In this document: piece after piece, positions 31,549 to 40,527 of the stretch | Numbering within the stretch: the stretch's first letter is position 1 | How the letters are laid out: each line of letters opens with the position of its first letter | From: Deltaproteobacteria bacterium | Lineage (GTDB): Bacteria; Desulfobacterota; Binatia; Binatales; Binataceae | Assembly (NCBI GenBank): GCA_021786815.1 | Contig: JAJYMR010000234.1 | Coordinates: forward strand, 1-42,916 | Reading direction: 5' to 3' | Length of the DNA stretch: 42,916 nt | The notes under the pieces: generated by a model | Database searches by the model: none | Told to the model about the DNA's origin: nothing | The model's input: the letters and a program-made list of their open reading frames with translations, nothing else | Made by a program: the position numbers and the translations under genes

Positions 31549-33243
31549 TCAGCGCAAGGCCGTGGCGACCAGTGCGGCCTCGAAGTCCGCGAAATCGGCG
31601 CCGCGATTGCCCTCGCGGGTCCATCGTTCCTTGAGCAGCGCGAGAGCGCGGCGCCTATCAACGAGATGTTCCGGGAGCAGTTTTCGTTCCTTCGCCGCCA
31701 GCATCGCGAGTTCGGACAGCGGAGGGTCGGCCTTTTCCCACGTCGAGCGCATCTCGCGCAGGAAGATCTCCACCGTCACGTCGCCGATACCTTTTCCGAG
31801 CGCTTTCAGCTTTGCTTCAAGGTCGCGCGGATCGCGCGCGGTCTCGTGCAGACGATTCAGATCGCCGCGATATTGCCCGAGCAGGGCCTTGCCGACCTCG
31901 CCGAGTTTCGATGCGGTTTTGAAGTCGTAGCGAACGTATCCGCCCTCGTCCAAAACCGCGACCAGCCCGTCCCATCCGCAAGCAACGACGCGCTTTGCCG
32001 TCGTCAGCCGCTGCTTTTCGAACTCTCGGTAAGTGCGGACCGCGAGAGCTTCCGAGATCCGCGCGCCGAACAGGATCGCGGCGAGGAACCATTTGAAGAG
32101 TTCCTGCGCATCGCGCGAGGCGACATCAATCCCAAGCTCGCGGCTGAAGGTGCCGCCCGTGGTTCTGACGAAATCGGCGAGTCCTCCGCGCTTGCGTTCC
32201 GCAGTCATTTTCTTTTGCCTCCGCAAGTCGCCGACCCGCACACCCAGCAGGCGCACCGGCTTGACGAGTTCGATTCGATTCAGACAGTCGAACGCGGCTC
32301 TCGTGATGAGGTCGAGCGATTTGGTCGGCTCCCGGAGAGTCTCGTCCCGAGTGAGGGTCTGGAAGTCGCTGAAACGCAGCTTTACGGTGACTTTCTTCGC
32401 GAGGCATCCTTCACCGCGCAGATCCTCGGCCGCTCGGCGCGCGAGCCGGACGAGCGCCCCGGCAAGAATCGCGCGGTCGGTGACGTCACGCTGAAAAGTT
32501 GTTTCCCGGCCGCACGATTTCGCCTCCCAGTGCGTGATTAGCGGGCTTTCGTCTATTCCATAAGCGGCCTCGTGCAGGTAGTGCCCGTGCGCGGGACCGA
32601 ACTCGGCGATGATCTCTTCGGGCGCAAGCGCCGCGATGGCCCCGATTGTCTCGACGCCCATCTGCCGAAGCCTTTGCTCGGTGCGCGGCCCGACGCCGGG
32701 GAGTCTTCCAGCGGGAAGCGGCCAGATGCGCGCGGGGATGTCGGATTCGTCGATGATGACGAGCCCGTCGGGTTTGTTCATATCGGAGGCGATTTTTGCA
32801 AGCAGTTTGTTCGGCGCGATGCCGACAGAACATGTGAGCCCGATTTGCGCGCGGATACGGTCCTTGATTTCGCGCCCGAACATCTCCGGCGGTTTGTCCA
32901 CATGAGAAATGTCGAGGAACCATTCGTCGATGCCCGCGTCCTCGATAACGGGCGAGAACTCGCGCAGAACCGCCTTGATCCTCTCCGAGACTTTTTCGTA
33001 CTCGCGATAGTCAACGGCAAGAAACACGGCCTCGGGGCAAAGCCGGCGGGCGGTTCTAAGCGGCATGCCCGAATGAATTCTGAATTTCCTCGCTTCGTAC
33101 GAGGCCGTCGATACAACACCGCGCTCGGTCGGATCGCCGCGCCCGCCGATTACGATCGGCTTGCCGGCGAGTTCCGGATGGCGCTGCGCCTCGATCGACG
33201 CAAAGAAGGCGTCCATGTCCAGATGCAGGATTCGTCGCTTCAC
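31549..33243 (-). CDS. dinB: DNA polymerase IV with C-terminal HhH-GPD-like domain
   Basis: This 564-aa Y-family translesion polymerase spans residues 1-343. It has the palm start ILHLDMDAFFASIE with Asp9, the steric-gate Phe13/14 and the second metal site IDEWFLD (Asp106, Glu107); Trp108 is unusual, Ala being common. There is a thumb HhH (LPGVGPRTEQRL) and a little finger ending PVRLLGVRVGDL. DinB proteins normally end about here. This one continues for ~220 residues with a linker (344-370) and a second folded domain (about 375-515). That domain contains LFKWFLAAILFGARIS, GGYVRYDFKTASKL and a helix-hairpin-helix KGIGDVTVEIFLRE (484-497), resembling the endonuclease III/HhH-GPD family. The glycosylase catalytic Lys and Asp positions are not conserved (Val at the Lys site). 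The ATG at 33243 is standard. No frameshift separates the parts. Confidence 0.9.
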   Translation of the reverse strand: MKRRILHLDMDAFFASIEAQRHPELAGKPIVIGGRGDPTERGVVSTASYEARKFRIHSGMPLRTARRLCPEAVFLAVDYREYEKVSERIKAVLREFSPVIEDAGIDEWFLDISHVDKPPEMFGREIKDRIRAQIGLTCSVGIAPNKLLAKIASDMNKPDGLVIIDESDIPARIWPLPAGRLPGVGPRTEQRLRQMGVETIGAIAALAPEEIIAEFGPAHGHYLHEAAYGIDESPLITHWEAKSCGRETTFQRDVTDRAILAGALVRLARRAAEDLRGEGCLAKKVTVKLRFSDFQTLTRDETLREPTKSLDLITRAAFDCLNRIELVKPVRLLGVRVGDLRRQKKMTAERKRGGLADFVRTTGGTFSRELGIDVASRDAQELFKWFLAAILFGARISEALAVRTYREFEKQRLTTAKRVVACGWDGLVAVLDEGGYVRYDFKTASKLGEVGKALLGQYRGDLNRLHETARDPRDLEAKLKALGKGIGDVTVEIFLREMRSTWEKADPPLSELAMLAAKERKLLPEHLVDRRRALALLKERWTREGNRGADFADFEAALVATALR

Positions 33244-33280
33244 CCATCTTCATAGCCCGCAAACCCCAGGCCATCGCGGA

Positions 33281-33420
33281 CGGCCGAACGGCCGACACGG
33301 TGCTGCCACCTAGCGCATCAGACGCCGAAACGGTGTGTCCAAACGGTACAACATCTGCCGGCCGAGCGAACTGACAAAGCGCGTGCAAGCACGCCGTGCG
33401 CTGGCACGGAATGTGGATTT
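33281..33420. repeat. dispersed element, copy 2
   Basis: The element contains CGGCCG-AA-CGGCCG hairpin (33281-33294), box 1 at 33301-33326, a variable middle, and box 2 GGCACGGAATGTGGAT (33403-33418). It has the same order and orientation as copy 1 at 26726-26870. It lies in the 379-bp gap 33244-33622 between the polymerase gene and the metal-efflux operon. The remainder of the gap (33421-33622) shows no ORF or strong promoter that I would defend. Confidence 0.65.
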
Positions 33421-33622
33421 CGATAGATGTCGTTCGTCGAACCCGAGGGTCTCGGCTGCTGCTATCGGCTTTGGCGAAGGACGGAGAGCCCTTGTCCGAC
33501 CGTGTTGCACTGCAAGGCCGGTCAAGGGCAGGTCACCGGATAGGCCCGCTGCCGTTTCGCCGACAAGTGCGCGCATCGAGGCCGCTGTTCGGCGCCGGTG
33601 AAACGGCGCGCGGCAGTTGACT

Positions 33623-34897
33623 ATGAATCCGGGAGCACAAACCAAGTCCGCGACAGGCAGCTTGCCCAGCCTCGTAATCGCGCTTTGCGTCATCTGCATA
33701 TTCCAGTTGCCGGGCCAGGCGCGCGCGCAAATGAATCTCAGCTTCAGCGACGCTATCGCGCGCGCGCTCAGAGCGAACCCGCTAATCGCCGCGGCGGCGT
33801 CGAGGGTCGAAGCGGCGCAAGGTATCCAGGAGCAGGTGGGGCTCCTGCCCAACCCGAGGTTCATCTATCAGTCGGAAAACACGCGTATCGGATGGGGTGG
33901 GCAACCCTTTAACTACTGGAACGACACCGACGACTACTTCTATGTCGAGCAGCCGATCGAAATCGCCGGCAAACGACGAAAGCGTATAGCGTACGGGGCC
34001 GCGGGCGTTGAGGTCTCGCGGATGGCGCTTGCTCTGCTCCGCCGCCATATCGCCGCGCGCGCGAGCCTTGCCTACTGGAACGCGCTGGTCACGGCCAGGA
34101 TTCGCGATCTCCTGCAAGAGGACGAGGGCACCTTCCAGAAGATCGTCCAGTACCATCGCGACCGCGTCAGAGAGGGCGCGATGGCGGAGGCGGATCTGAT
34201 CCGCGTCGAAGTCGCGCGCGACCGGCTCGAGGTGCAGGTGCAGAACGCGCGGATAGAGGCCGACCGGGCGCGAGTTGCGCTTCTGCGCGAACTCGCAATG
34301 GACCCGCGCACCGATATCGCGCTCACCGAACCGCTCGACAGGATCGTCGAGGTCACGCCAATCGATCCCGAGGCCGCGCTTGAAAGGCGCCCCGAGGTGA
34401 TGCTCGCCGAACGGAGCGTGGCCCAGGCTCGGGCCAATCTGACGCTGCAGCAGGCGAATGCATTTCCCGACCCGAGCCTGGTGCTTGGCTACAAGCGATG
34501 GAGCGGATTCGACACGATGCTGTTCGGCCTCCAGGTGGATCTTCCGGTCTTCAATCGCAACCAGGGCCGGGCGATGGCGGCGAGCGCCGACCTGAACGCG
34601 GCGAAATCGAATCTCGCAGCGGTGAGGCTCCAGGTGCGAGCGGAGATTGAGTCCGCAATCGATGACTATGAGACGCGTCGGCGGCTGGTGATGGAAGTGC
34701 CGCACGAAATGCTCAAGCGCGCGCTCGAAACCTCGCGAATCGCAAGGGGCGCGTACGTCGAGGGCGGCGCCGATCTGCTTCGGCTGCTCGACGGAGAGCG
34801 CACGCGTATCGACACCGAGGTTCTGTACAATCGCACTCTCGGCCAATACCGCGAGAGCGTGAGCGCGCTCAGGCTGGCGCTCGGGATGATGCCGTGA
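33623..34897 (+). CDS. czcC: CzcC/TolC-type outer-membrane channel
   Basis: This 424-aa outer-membrane factor has a signal peptide with cleavage near ARA-Q (residue 35) and two repeats of long amphipathic helices. Family blocks include NLSFSDAIARALRANPLI, QEQVGLLPNPRFIY, PIEIAGKRRKRI, REGAMAEADLIRVEVARDRL and QVDLPVFNRNQGRA. It should form the trimeric tunnel of the CBA metal-efflux complex. The ATG at 33623 is preferred over a TTG two codons upstream. The stop overlaps the adaptor start (GTGA at 34894), so translation is coupled. The gene symbol reflects family role, not proven metal specificity. Confidence 0.9.
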   Translation: MNPGAQTKSATGSLPSLVIALCVICIFQLPGQARAQMNLSFSDAIARALRANPLIAAAASRVEAAQGIQEQVGLLPNPRFIYQSENTRIGWGGQPFNYWNDTDDYFYVEQPIEIAGKRRKRIAYGAAGVEVSRMALALLRRHIAARASLAYWNALVTARIRDLLQEDEGTFQKIVQYHRDRVREGAMAEADLIRVEVARDRLEVQVQNARIEADRARVALLRELAMDPRTDIALTEPLDRIVEVTPIDPEAALERRPEVMLAERSVAQARANLTLQQANAFPDPSLVLGYKRWSGFDTMLFGLQVDLPVFNRNQGRAMAASADLNAAKSNLAAVRLQVRAEIESAIDDYETRRRLVMEVPHEMLKRALETSRIARGAYVEGGADLLRLLDGERTRIDTEVLYNRTLGQYRESVSALRLALGMMP

Positions 34898-36102
34898 GCG
34901 CAAGGGTTCTGACCGTGTCAGTGCTGGTACTCTGGATTGCCGCCTGTGGCCGCGGGCCGGGAGCGCGCAAAGGCACCGCCGGCGGGCCCGCGCGGCCGCC
35001 GGGAATCGTTGTCATGAGCGAGGGCGCGCAGAAGCAGGCGGGCGTAGTTGTGGAACAAGTCGAGCTGCGCCTCATCCCGGAAATGGTCGAGGCTCCGGGG
35101 CAGCTTGTCTTCGACGAGGATCACACCTGGCATATCGGAGCGATCGTCAGCGGTCGCGTGGTCGAGGTGAAGGCGGGCGTCGGCGATCGCGTGCAGGCGG
35201 GGCAGGTGCTGGCGCGACTGTTCAGCGAAGGCGTTCACGAGGCGCGCGCCGCGTATCGAAAGGCGCTTGCGCAACTGGAGCGCGCCCGCTCACAGGCAAC
35301 TTACGCGCGCGAGGTCCGCGATCGTACGCGCCGGCTGCTCGCGCTTAAGGCCGCCTCACGCCAGCAGATGGAGAGCGCGGAAACTTCGCTCACAGCCGCG
35401 GAGGCTTCCCTCAGCGATGCGACGGCCGAGGTGCAAAAGGCCCGCGCGCACCTGACGGAGTTCTTCGGACTCCCGGTCGACCACAATGCCCACGGCGCGG
35501 CGGGTGCGATTCCCGCCGACGATCTGGTTCCCGTGTGCAGCCCGGCCGCGGGCGTGGTCGTGCGCCGGATGGTCACGCCGGGAGCGGTGGTATCGCCGGG
35601 ACAGGAGGTTTTCACGGTTTCGGATCCGAGCACGCTCTGGATGATCGCCAACGTCAACGAGTCCGACCTTTCCGAAGTCCGAATCGGCCAGAAAGTGCAG
35701 ATACGCGTTCGTGCCTATCCCGACAGGGCCTTTGACGGGCGGGTCACGATGCTCGGCGAGGAACTCGATCCGACCACACGCACGCTTCGGGTGCGCGTGC
35801 TGGTCCCGAATCCCGAGGGCGCGCTCAAGGCCGAGATGTACGCGAGCGCCGAAATAGAGCGCCGCTCGACGCATCCCGCCTTGTTCGTTCCGGAGAGCGC
35901 CGAGCAGGAGATCAACGGACAGCCGGTCGTGTTCGTCAGGACCGGGCTCGACCGTTTCCAGCCGCGCCCGATCCGGATCGCGAGCAAGATCAATCGGATG
36001 ATGGAAGTTTCCGAGGGGCTCAAGGCGGGCGACTGGGTCGTAACGCGCGGAACCTTCATCCTGAAGACCGAGCTTTTCAGAAGCTCGCTCGCGGGCGAGT
36101 AG
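34894..36102 (+). CDS. czcB: CzcB-type periplasmic adaptor lipoprotein
   Basis: This 402-aa membrane-fusion protein starts with a lipoprotein signal (VLWIAACG, lipidated Cys18). It continues with a barrel-sandwich half (IGAIVSGRVVEVKAGVGDRVQAG), a long alpha-hairpin rich in Ala/Arg/Glu (about 110-185), the second half (VCSPAAGVVVRRMVTPGAVV) and barrel domains. It would link the RND pump to the outer-membrane channel. The start is a GTG overlapping the upstream stop. The CzcB-specific N-terminal His-rich metal-binding extension is absent. It is followed by the pump gene after 9 bp. Confidence 0.9.
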   Translation: MSARVLTVSVLVLWIAACGRGPGARKGTAGGPARPPGIVVMSEGAQKQAGVVVEQVELRLIPEMVEAPGQLVFDEDHTWHIGAIVSGRVVEVKAGVGDRVQAGQVLARLFSEGVHEARAAYRKALAQLERARSQATYAREVRDRTRRLLALKAASRQQMESAETSLTAAEASLSDATAEVQKARAHLTEFFGLPVDHNAHGAAGAIPADDLVPVCSPAAGVVVRRMVTPGAVVSPGQEVFTVSDPSTLWMIANVNESDLSEVRIGQKVQIRVRAYPDRAFDGRVTMLGEELDPTTRTLRVRVLVPNPEGALKAEMYASAEIERRSTHPALFVPESAEQEINGQPVVFVRTGLDRFQPRPIRIASKINRMMEVSEGLKAGDWVVTRGTFILKTELFRSSLAGE

Positions 36103-36111
36103 GAGAAAGCC

Positions 36112-39100
36112 GTGCCCGCCTGGATCGTCGATTACGCGCTCAACAACCGATGGCTGGTGCTGCTCGCGCTTGCGGGCTTCGTGATCTTCGGTGTGTACAC
36201 GGCGACGAACATACCGATCGACGCGTTTCCCGACCTCACCAACAACCAGGTCGTGGTCGCTACCGAAGCGCCCGCGATGGCGCCGACCGAAGTCGAGCAG
36301 CTTGTCACGTTTCCGATCGAGAGTGCGCTGATGGGCCTTCCGCGGACGCTTCAGATCCGCTCCATCTCCAAGCTCGGCCTTTCGATCGTGACCGTGATCT
36401 TCGAAGACAGCGTCAATACCTATTTCGCGCGCCAGTTGGTCAACGAGCGTTTGCAGGAGGTGCGCGCGCGCCTGCCCGCCGGCATCCAGCCGATGCTCGG
36501 TCCGGTCGCCACCGCGTTCGGCGAGGTTTACCAGTACACGGTCGAGGGGCGGACGTCGCTGATGGACCGCAAGACCCTGCAAGACTGGCAGATCCGTTAC
36601 CAACTGCGCACGGTGCCGGGCGTGAACGAGGTCAATTCGTGGGGCGGCTTCACCAAGCGTTACACGGTCGAGGTCGATCCGATTGCGCTCCAGCGCTACG
36701 GGCTCGTCCTGCGCGACATTTTCGAACGAATCAAGGCAAACAACGAGAACTTCGGCGGCGGCTTCATCGAGCACGAAGGCGAGCAATACAACGTGCTTGG
36801 CGTCGGGCGCGTGCACGACGTGGACGACATCGGGCGTATCGTGCTTCTCGAGCACAACGGCACTCCCGTCCTGCTGCGCGACGTTGCCGCAATAAAAGTC
36901 GGCTGGGTGCCGCGTCAGGGCGCGGTTCTGCGCGGCGGCAAGGGCGAGACCGTCTGCGGCATGGTGATCATGCTCAAGGGCGCCAACGGGCGCCGTGTTA
37001 TCCAGCGCGTCAAGGCGCGGATCGCCGAACTCCATCTGCCCACGGGTGTACGCCTGGTGCCCTTTTACGACCAGTCCGAGGTGATCGACAGCGTGATCCA
37101 CACCGTCACCCGCAACCTTGTCGAAGCCGGGGTGCTGGTTATCGGCGTGCTGCTGCTGTTTCTCGGCAATATCCGCGCCGCACTGATCGTCGCCGCCGTA
37201 ATCCCGCTCTCGATGCTGTTCGGGTTCGTCGGAATGACCATCTTCGGCGTATCGGCAAACCTGATGAGCCTCGGCGCGATCGACTTCGGGATGATCGTCG
37301 ATGGGGCAGTGGTGATGATGGAGAACTCGGTGCGCCGTCTTTCGGAGCACCATCAGGCCACCGTAATCGAGACGGTCCATCATGCGGCGCAGGAGGTCGC
37401 CCGTCCGATTATTTTCGCCGTGGCGATCATAATCGCGGTGTATATTCCGGTGCTTGGGCTGAGCGGGCTCGAGGGTCGGATGTTCCGCCCGATGGCGATA
37501 ACCGTGTGCTCGGCGCTTATCGGCTCGCTAGTCCTTGCGCTTACCGTGGTTCCGGTGCTCGGAACCTTCGCGCTCCGGGCGGGGATGAAGGAGCACGGCG
37601 AGGGATGGTTTCTTCGGCTGCGCAGGCGTTACAGCGACTCGCTCGAGACGGCCTTCCGGCATCGCCGCGCGGTCGTGCTCGCGAGCGTAGCGGCGTTGGT
37701 GGTAGCGCTCGGCTCGCTAGCGTTCATCGGAACCGAGTTCATGCCGAAGCTCGACGAGGGTTCGATTCTCATACAGACGCGAAAGCTCCCTGGAATCTCG
37801 CTCACCGACTCGATCCGCCTGAGCGAGCAGGTCGAGAAAACCGTCTTGCAGTTTCCCGAGGTGCGCGACGTCGTAACAAAGATTGGACGGCCCGACGTTC
37901 CGACCGAAGCGATGGGGGTGTACGAGGCCGACGTGTACGTGATGCTGAAGCCGCGTTCCGAGTGGAAGGTCGCCAGCAAGGAACAGCTTATCGAGCGGAT
38001 GGATGCGCGGCTGTCGAACATTCCGGGCGTGGTTTACAACTTCACGCAACCGATGGCGATGCGGCTTGACGAGGTAGTTTCCGGAATCAAGGCCGATGTC
38101 GCGCTGAAAATCTTCGGCGAGAACTCGCAAACGCTCGAGGCACTGGCCACCAAGGCGCTCGGGCTGATCGCGACCGTGCCGGGCGCGGCCGACACGCAGG
38201 CCGAAGTGATTTCGGGCGTGCCCGAAATCAGGATCAGAATCGATAGAAAGTCGTTGTCACGTTACGGCCTGAACGTGTCCGACGTGCAAAACCTGGTCGA
38301 TGCGGCGACGGGAGGCTATCAGGTTTCGGAACTGGTCGACGGTCCGCGCCGTTTTCCGATCGCGGTTCAACTGCCCGAAAGCTCTCGCGAGAACCTGGGA
38401 GCAATCAGAAACCTCCTCCTGCAGGCGCCCGCCGGCGAGCGGGTCCGGCTTGGCCAGGTCGCGGAAGTCGAATTGCGCCGCGGTCCCGAAGTTATCACGC
38501 GCGAAAACGGCCAGCGCCGTATCGTGGTGCAGGCCAACGTTCGCGGGCGCGACCTCGGGAGTTTCGTGGCCGACGCGCAGCGCCTGATCAATGCGAACCT
38601 CAAGCTCCCGCCTGGCTATTGGGTGGAGTGGGGCGGCCAGTTCGAAAACCAGCAGCGCGCCATGAAGAGGCTCGCGATCGTTCTTCCGATCTCGATAGCG
38701 CTCATCTTCGGGCTGCTGTTCGCGACTTTCCGCTCGCTCAGCCAGACCTTCCTGATCCTGCTCGACGTGCCCTTTGCCCTGGTCGGCGGCGTGGCCGCGC
38801 TATGGCTTCGGGGGCTCAACCTGAACCTGTCCGCGTCGGTCGGGTTTATCGCGCTGTTCGGCGTGGCGGTGCTGAACGGAATCGTGATGGTTAGCTACAT
38901 CAACCGGCTTCGCGACGAGGGGCTGAGTCTTGCCGACGCGGTCCGGGAAGGCGCGGCGACGCGGCTTCGCCCGGTCCTGATGACCGCGCTGGTCGCAAGC
39001 CTGGGATTCATCCCGATGGCGACGTCGCACGCCGCGGGAGCCGAAGTTCAACGGCCGCTCGCAACCGTGGTAATCGGCGGGCTTGTCACGGCCACGGTGC

Positions 39101-39201
39101 TTACGCTTTACCTCTTGCCGCTGCTCTACTCGTACTTCAGCCCCGCGGACGTCGAGGGGGGGCCTCCGTCACGCGGCGCGATTGACCGGAACCCACGATG
39201 A
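36112..39201 (+). CDS. czcA: CzcA-type heavy-metal RND efflux pump
   Basis: This 1029-aa pump is of the HME-RND family. TM4 carries DFGMIVDGAVVMMEN with Asp391 and Asp397, the pattern of Czc/Cnr divalent-cation (Co/Zn/Cd/Ni) pumps. Cu/Ag pumps such as CusA use a different TM4 sequence. Other blocks are IPIDAFPDLTNNQVVV (53-68 region), ALMGLPRTLQIRSISKLGLS and the C-terminal MTALVASLGFIPMATSHAAGAEVQRPLATVV. The start is a GTG with TAGGAGAAA upstream. Its last codons overlap the tspO start (39198). No metal-sensing regulator is encoded next to the operon. Confidence 0.95.
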   Translation: MPAWIVDYALNNRWLVLLALAGFVIFGVYTATNIPIDAFPDLTNNQVVVATEAPAMAPTEVEQLVTFPIESALMGLPRTLQIRSISKLGLSIVTVIFEDSVNTYFARQLVNERLQEVRARLPAGIQPMLGPVATAFGEVYQYTVEGRTSLMDRKTLQDWQIRYQLRTVPGVNEVNSWGGFTKRYTVEVDPIALQRYGLVLRDIFERIKANNENFGGGFIEHEGEQYNVLGVGRVHDVDDIGRIVLLEHNGTPVLLRDVAAIKVGWVPRQGAVLRGGKGETVCGMVIMLKGANGRRVIQRVKARIAELHLPTGVRLVPFYDQSEVIDSVIHTVTRNLVEAGVLVIGVLLLFLGNIRAALIVAAVIPLSMLFGFVGMTIFGVSANLMSLGAIDFGMIVDGAVVMMENSVRRLSEHHQATVIETVHHAAQEVARPIIFAVAIIIAVYIPVLGLSGLEGRMFRPMAITVCSALIGSLVLALTVVPVLGTFALRAGMKEHGEGWFLRLRRRYSDSLETAFRHRRAVVLASVAALVVALGSLAFIGTEFMPKLDEGSILIQTRKLPGISLTDSIRLSEQVEKTVLQFPEVRDVVTKIGRPDVPTEAMGVYEADVYVMLKPRSEWKVASKEQLIERMDARLSNIPGVVYNFTQPMAMRLDEVVSGIKADVALKIFGENSQTLEALATKALGLIATVPGAADTQAEVISGVPEIRIRIDRKSLSRYGLNVSDVQNLVDAATGGYQVSELVDGPRRFPIAVQLPESSRENLGAIRNLLLQAPAGERVRLGQVAEVELRRGPEVITRENGQRRIVVQANVRGRDLGSFVADAQRLINANLKLPPGYWVEWGGQFENQQRAMKRLAIVLPISIALIFGLLFATFRSLSQTFLILLDVPFALVGGVAALWLRGLNLNLSASVGFIALFGVAVLNGIVMVSYINRLRDEGLSLADAVREGAATRLRPVLMTALVASLGFIPMATSHAAGAEVQRPLATVVIGGLVTATVLTLYLLPLLYSYFSPADVEGGPPSRGAIDRNPR

Positions 39202-39695
39202 AGCTCGAAGCGTCGAATTCGCTCGTGCGCGACGCGCTTGGACTATGCGGATGGATCCTGCTGTGCTTTGCGGTCGCGGGAATCGCCTCCCGGTTCACCG
39301 CGATGTCGCTGCGCGACTGGTATCCCGGCCTTCGCAAACCGGCGCTGACTCCGCCCGGTTGGGTATTCGGCCCGGTATGGAGCGCGCTCTATCTCATGAT
39401 GGCCGTCGCGGCGTGGCTCGTATGGCTCAGGCGCGACCGTCCCGAAAGGCGCCGCGCGCTCGCGATCTTCGTTTTCCAGCTGGCGGTCAATGCGGCGTGG
39501 TCGGGACTGTTTTTTGGGCTTAAGAGTCCGCTTGCCGGGTTGCTTGATATCGCGGTGCTGTGGTGTGCGGTGCTGGCTGCGGCGATCGCGTTTGCGAAGA
39601 TAAATCAGGCCGCAGGATGGATGCTCGCGCCGTACCTCGGATGGGTCGCGTTCGCGGGCTACCTGAACGCGGCGATCTGGCTGCTCAACGCGTAG
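39198..39695 (+). CDS. tspO: TspO/MBR family membrane protein
   Basis: This 165-aa five-helix TspO has the family motifs WYPGLRKPALTPPGWVFGPVW (loop 1 and TM2), NAAWSGLFFGL (TM3) and YLGWVAFAGYLNAAIWLLN (TM5). Bacterial TspO proteins bind tetrapyrroles and influence porphyrin or stress responses. The start overlaps the CzcA stop by four bases (ATGA), so it is made with the efflux pump, an unusual pairing. A convergent terminator follows. Confidence 0.93.
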   Translation: MKLEASNSLVRDALGLCGWILLCFAVAGIASRFTAMSLRDWYPGLRKPALTPPGWVFGPVWSALYLMMAVAAWLVWLRRDRPERRRALAIFVFQLAVNAAWSGLFFGLKSPLAGLLDIAVLWCAVLAAAIAFAKINQAAGWMLAPYLGWVAFAGYLNAAIWLLNA

Positions 39696-39705
39696 TCGTG
39701 CGTCG

Positions 39706-39751
39706 CAAAAAACGTGAAGCCGCAAGCCAGGGAGTCCCGGCCTGCGGCTTC
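39706..39751 (-). terminator. convergent terminator between tspO and GST genes
   Basis: A 13-bp stem with one mismatch (GAAGCCGCA...TGCGGCTTC, 39716-39751) is followed on the minus strand by a T run (complement of the A run at 39707-39712). It terminates the GST gene and could also serve tspO. Confidence 0.82.
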
Positions 39752-39796
39752 GATTGTTTCGGGCTGTACGTTTCTTCAGCTTGCGCCGTTCGGCTT

Positions 39797-40441
39797 CTAA
39801 CGCCCCTGCATCGCGGCCAGCGCCTGCTGCATTTCGCCCAGCGCTTTCTTTACCGACGGCCGCGTCTGCACGTGATTCCACCACGCGGCGAGCTTCGGCC
39901 TGCCCTCGAGCGGCGGCTTCGAGTTGAACATCGGGAGCAGATTGATCGCGAAGAACATCGTAGGCGCGATCGCGCAGTCCGCGAGCGTGAATTCCGACCC
40001 GATCGCGAATCCGCTCGCGGCCAGCATCTTTTCCAGTTCGTCGAGGCGCTTGTTCAGTTCGCTCAGCTTCTCGGTGACGACCTTGTCGTCGCGCGTCTTC
40101 GGATTCATCTGGCCGAACAGCGCCCGAAGCGGCGGTTCGAGATAAAGGTCGTGGAAGCGGGTGAGCGTCCGGACCTGGGCGCGGCCTTCCGGTGACTTCG
40201 GCAGAAGTGGGCGCTCGGGAAACTTGTCTTCGAAATACTCGTTGATTACCTCGGACTCGGGAATGAGCATCCCGTCAACGTCGAGCGCCGGAATTTTTCC
40301 GAGCGGATTGATCTTCAGGTACTCCGGCGAGTGAAGATCGTTGCCCGGGGGCGAGACGATCTCGACGCTCAGGCCCTTGTCATAGACGACGATCCGCGAC
40401 TTGGTCGCGAAGTTCGAGAGATTCATGTTGTAGAGCTTCAT
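39797..40441 (-). CDS. glutathione S-transferase
   Basis: This 214-aa GST has an N-terminal thioredoxin-like domain (MKLYNMNLSNFATKSRIVVYDKGL, then NPLGKIPALDVDG and ESEVINEYFEDKF) and an all-helical C-terminal domain including FTLADCAIAPTMF. The Pro-x-Leu turn and ESxVI glutathione-binding segment are intact. The likely active Ser/Asn lies near residue 9-10. The ATG at 40441 has GGAGG ten bases upstream. A longer in-frame extension to 40705 overlaps the upstream hydrolase gene and is not used. The gene is 86 bp downstream of the hydrolase and possibly co-transcribed with it. Confidence 0.9.
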   Translation of the reverse strand: MKLYNMNLSNFATKSRIVVYDKGLSVEIVSPPGNDLHSPEYLKINPLGKIPALDVDGMLIPESEVINEYFEDKFPERPLLPKSPEGRAQVRTLTRFHDLYLEPPLRALFGQMNPKTRDDKVVTEKLSELNKRLDELEKMLAASGFAIGSEFTLADCAIAPTMFFAINLLPMFNSKPPLEGRPKLAAWWNHVQTRPSVKKALGEMQQALAAMQGR

Positions 40442-40527
40442 ATGACGCCTGCCTCCGCCGCTCGAAATTCCGATGACCTCCGCCTTATCCCAAAGTCGCG
40501 GGATGATGACAAGCGCTGCGCAACCGG

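Noticed and set aside
35356..37383. Long 675-aa minus-strand open frame
   Set aside because: It is antisense to czcB and czcA, whose proteins are well conserved. Long antisense frames are expected in GC-rich DNA, and its His/Arg/Asp-rich product matches no family.
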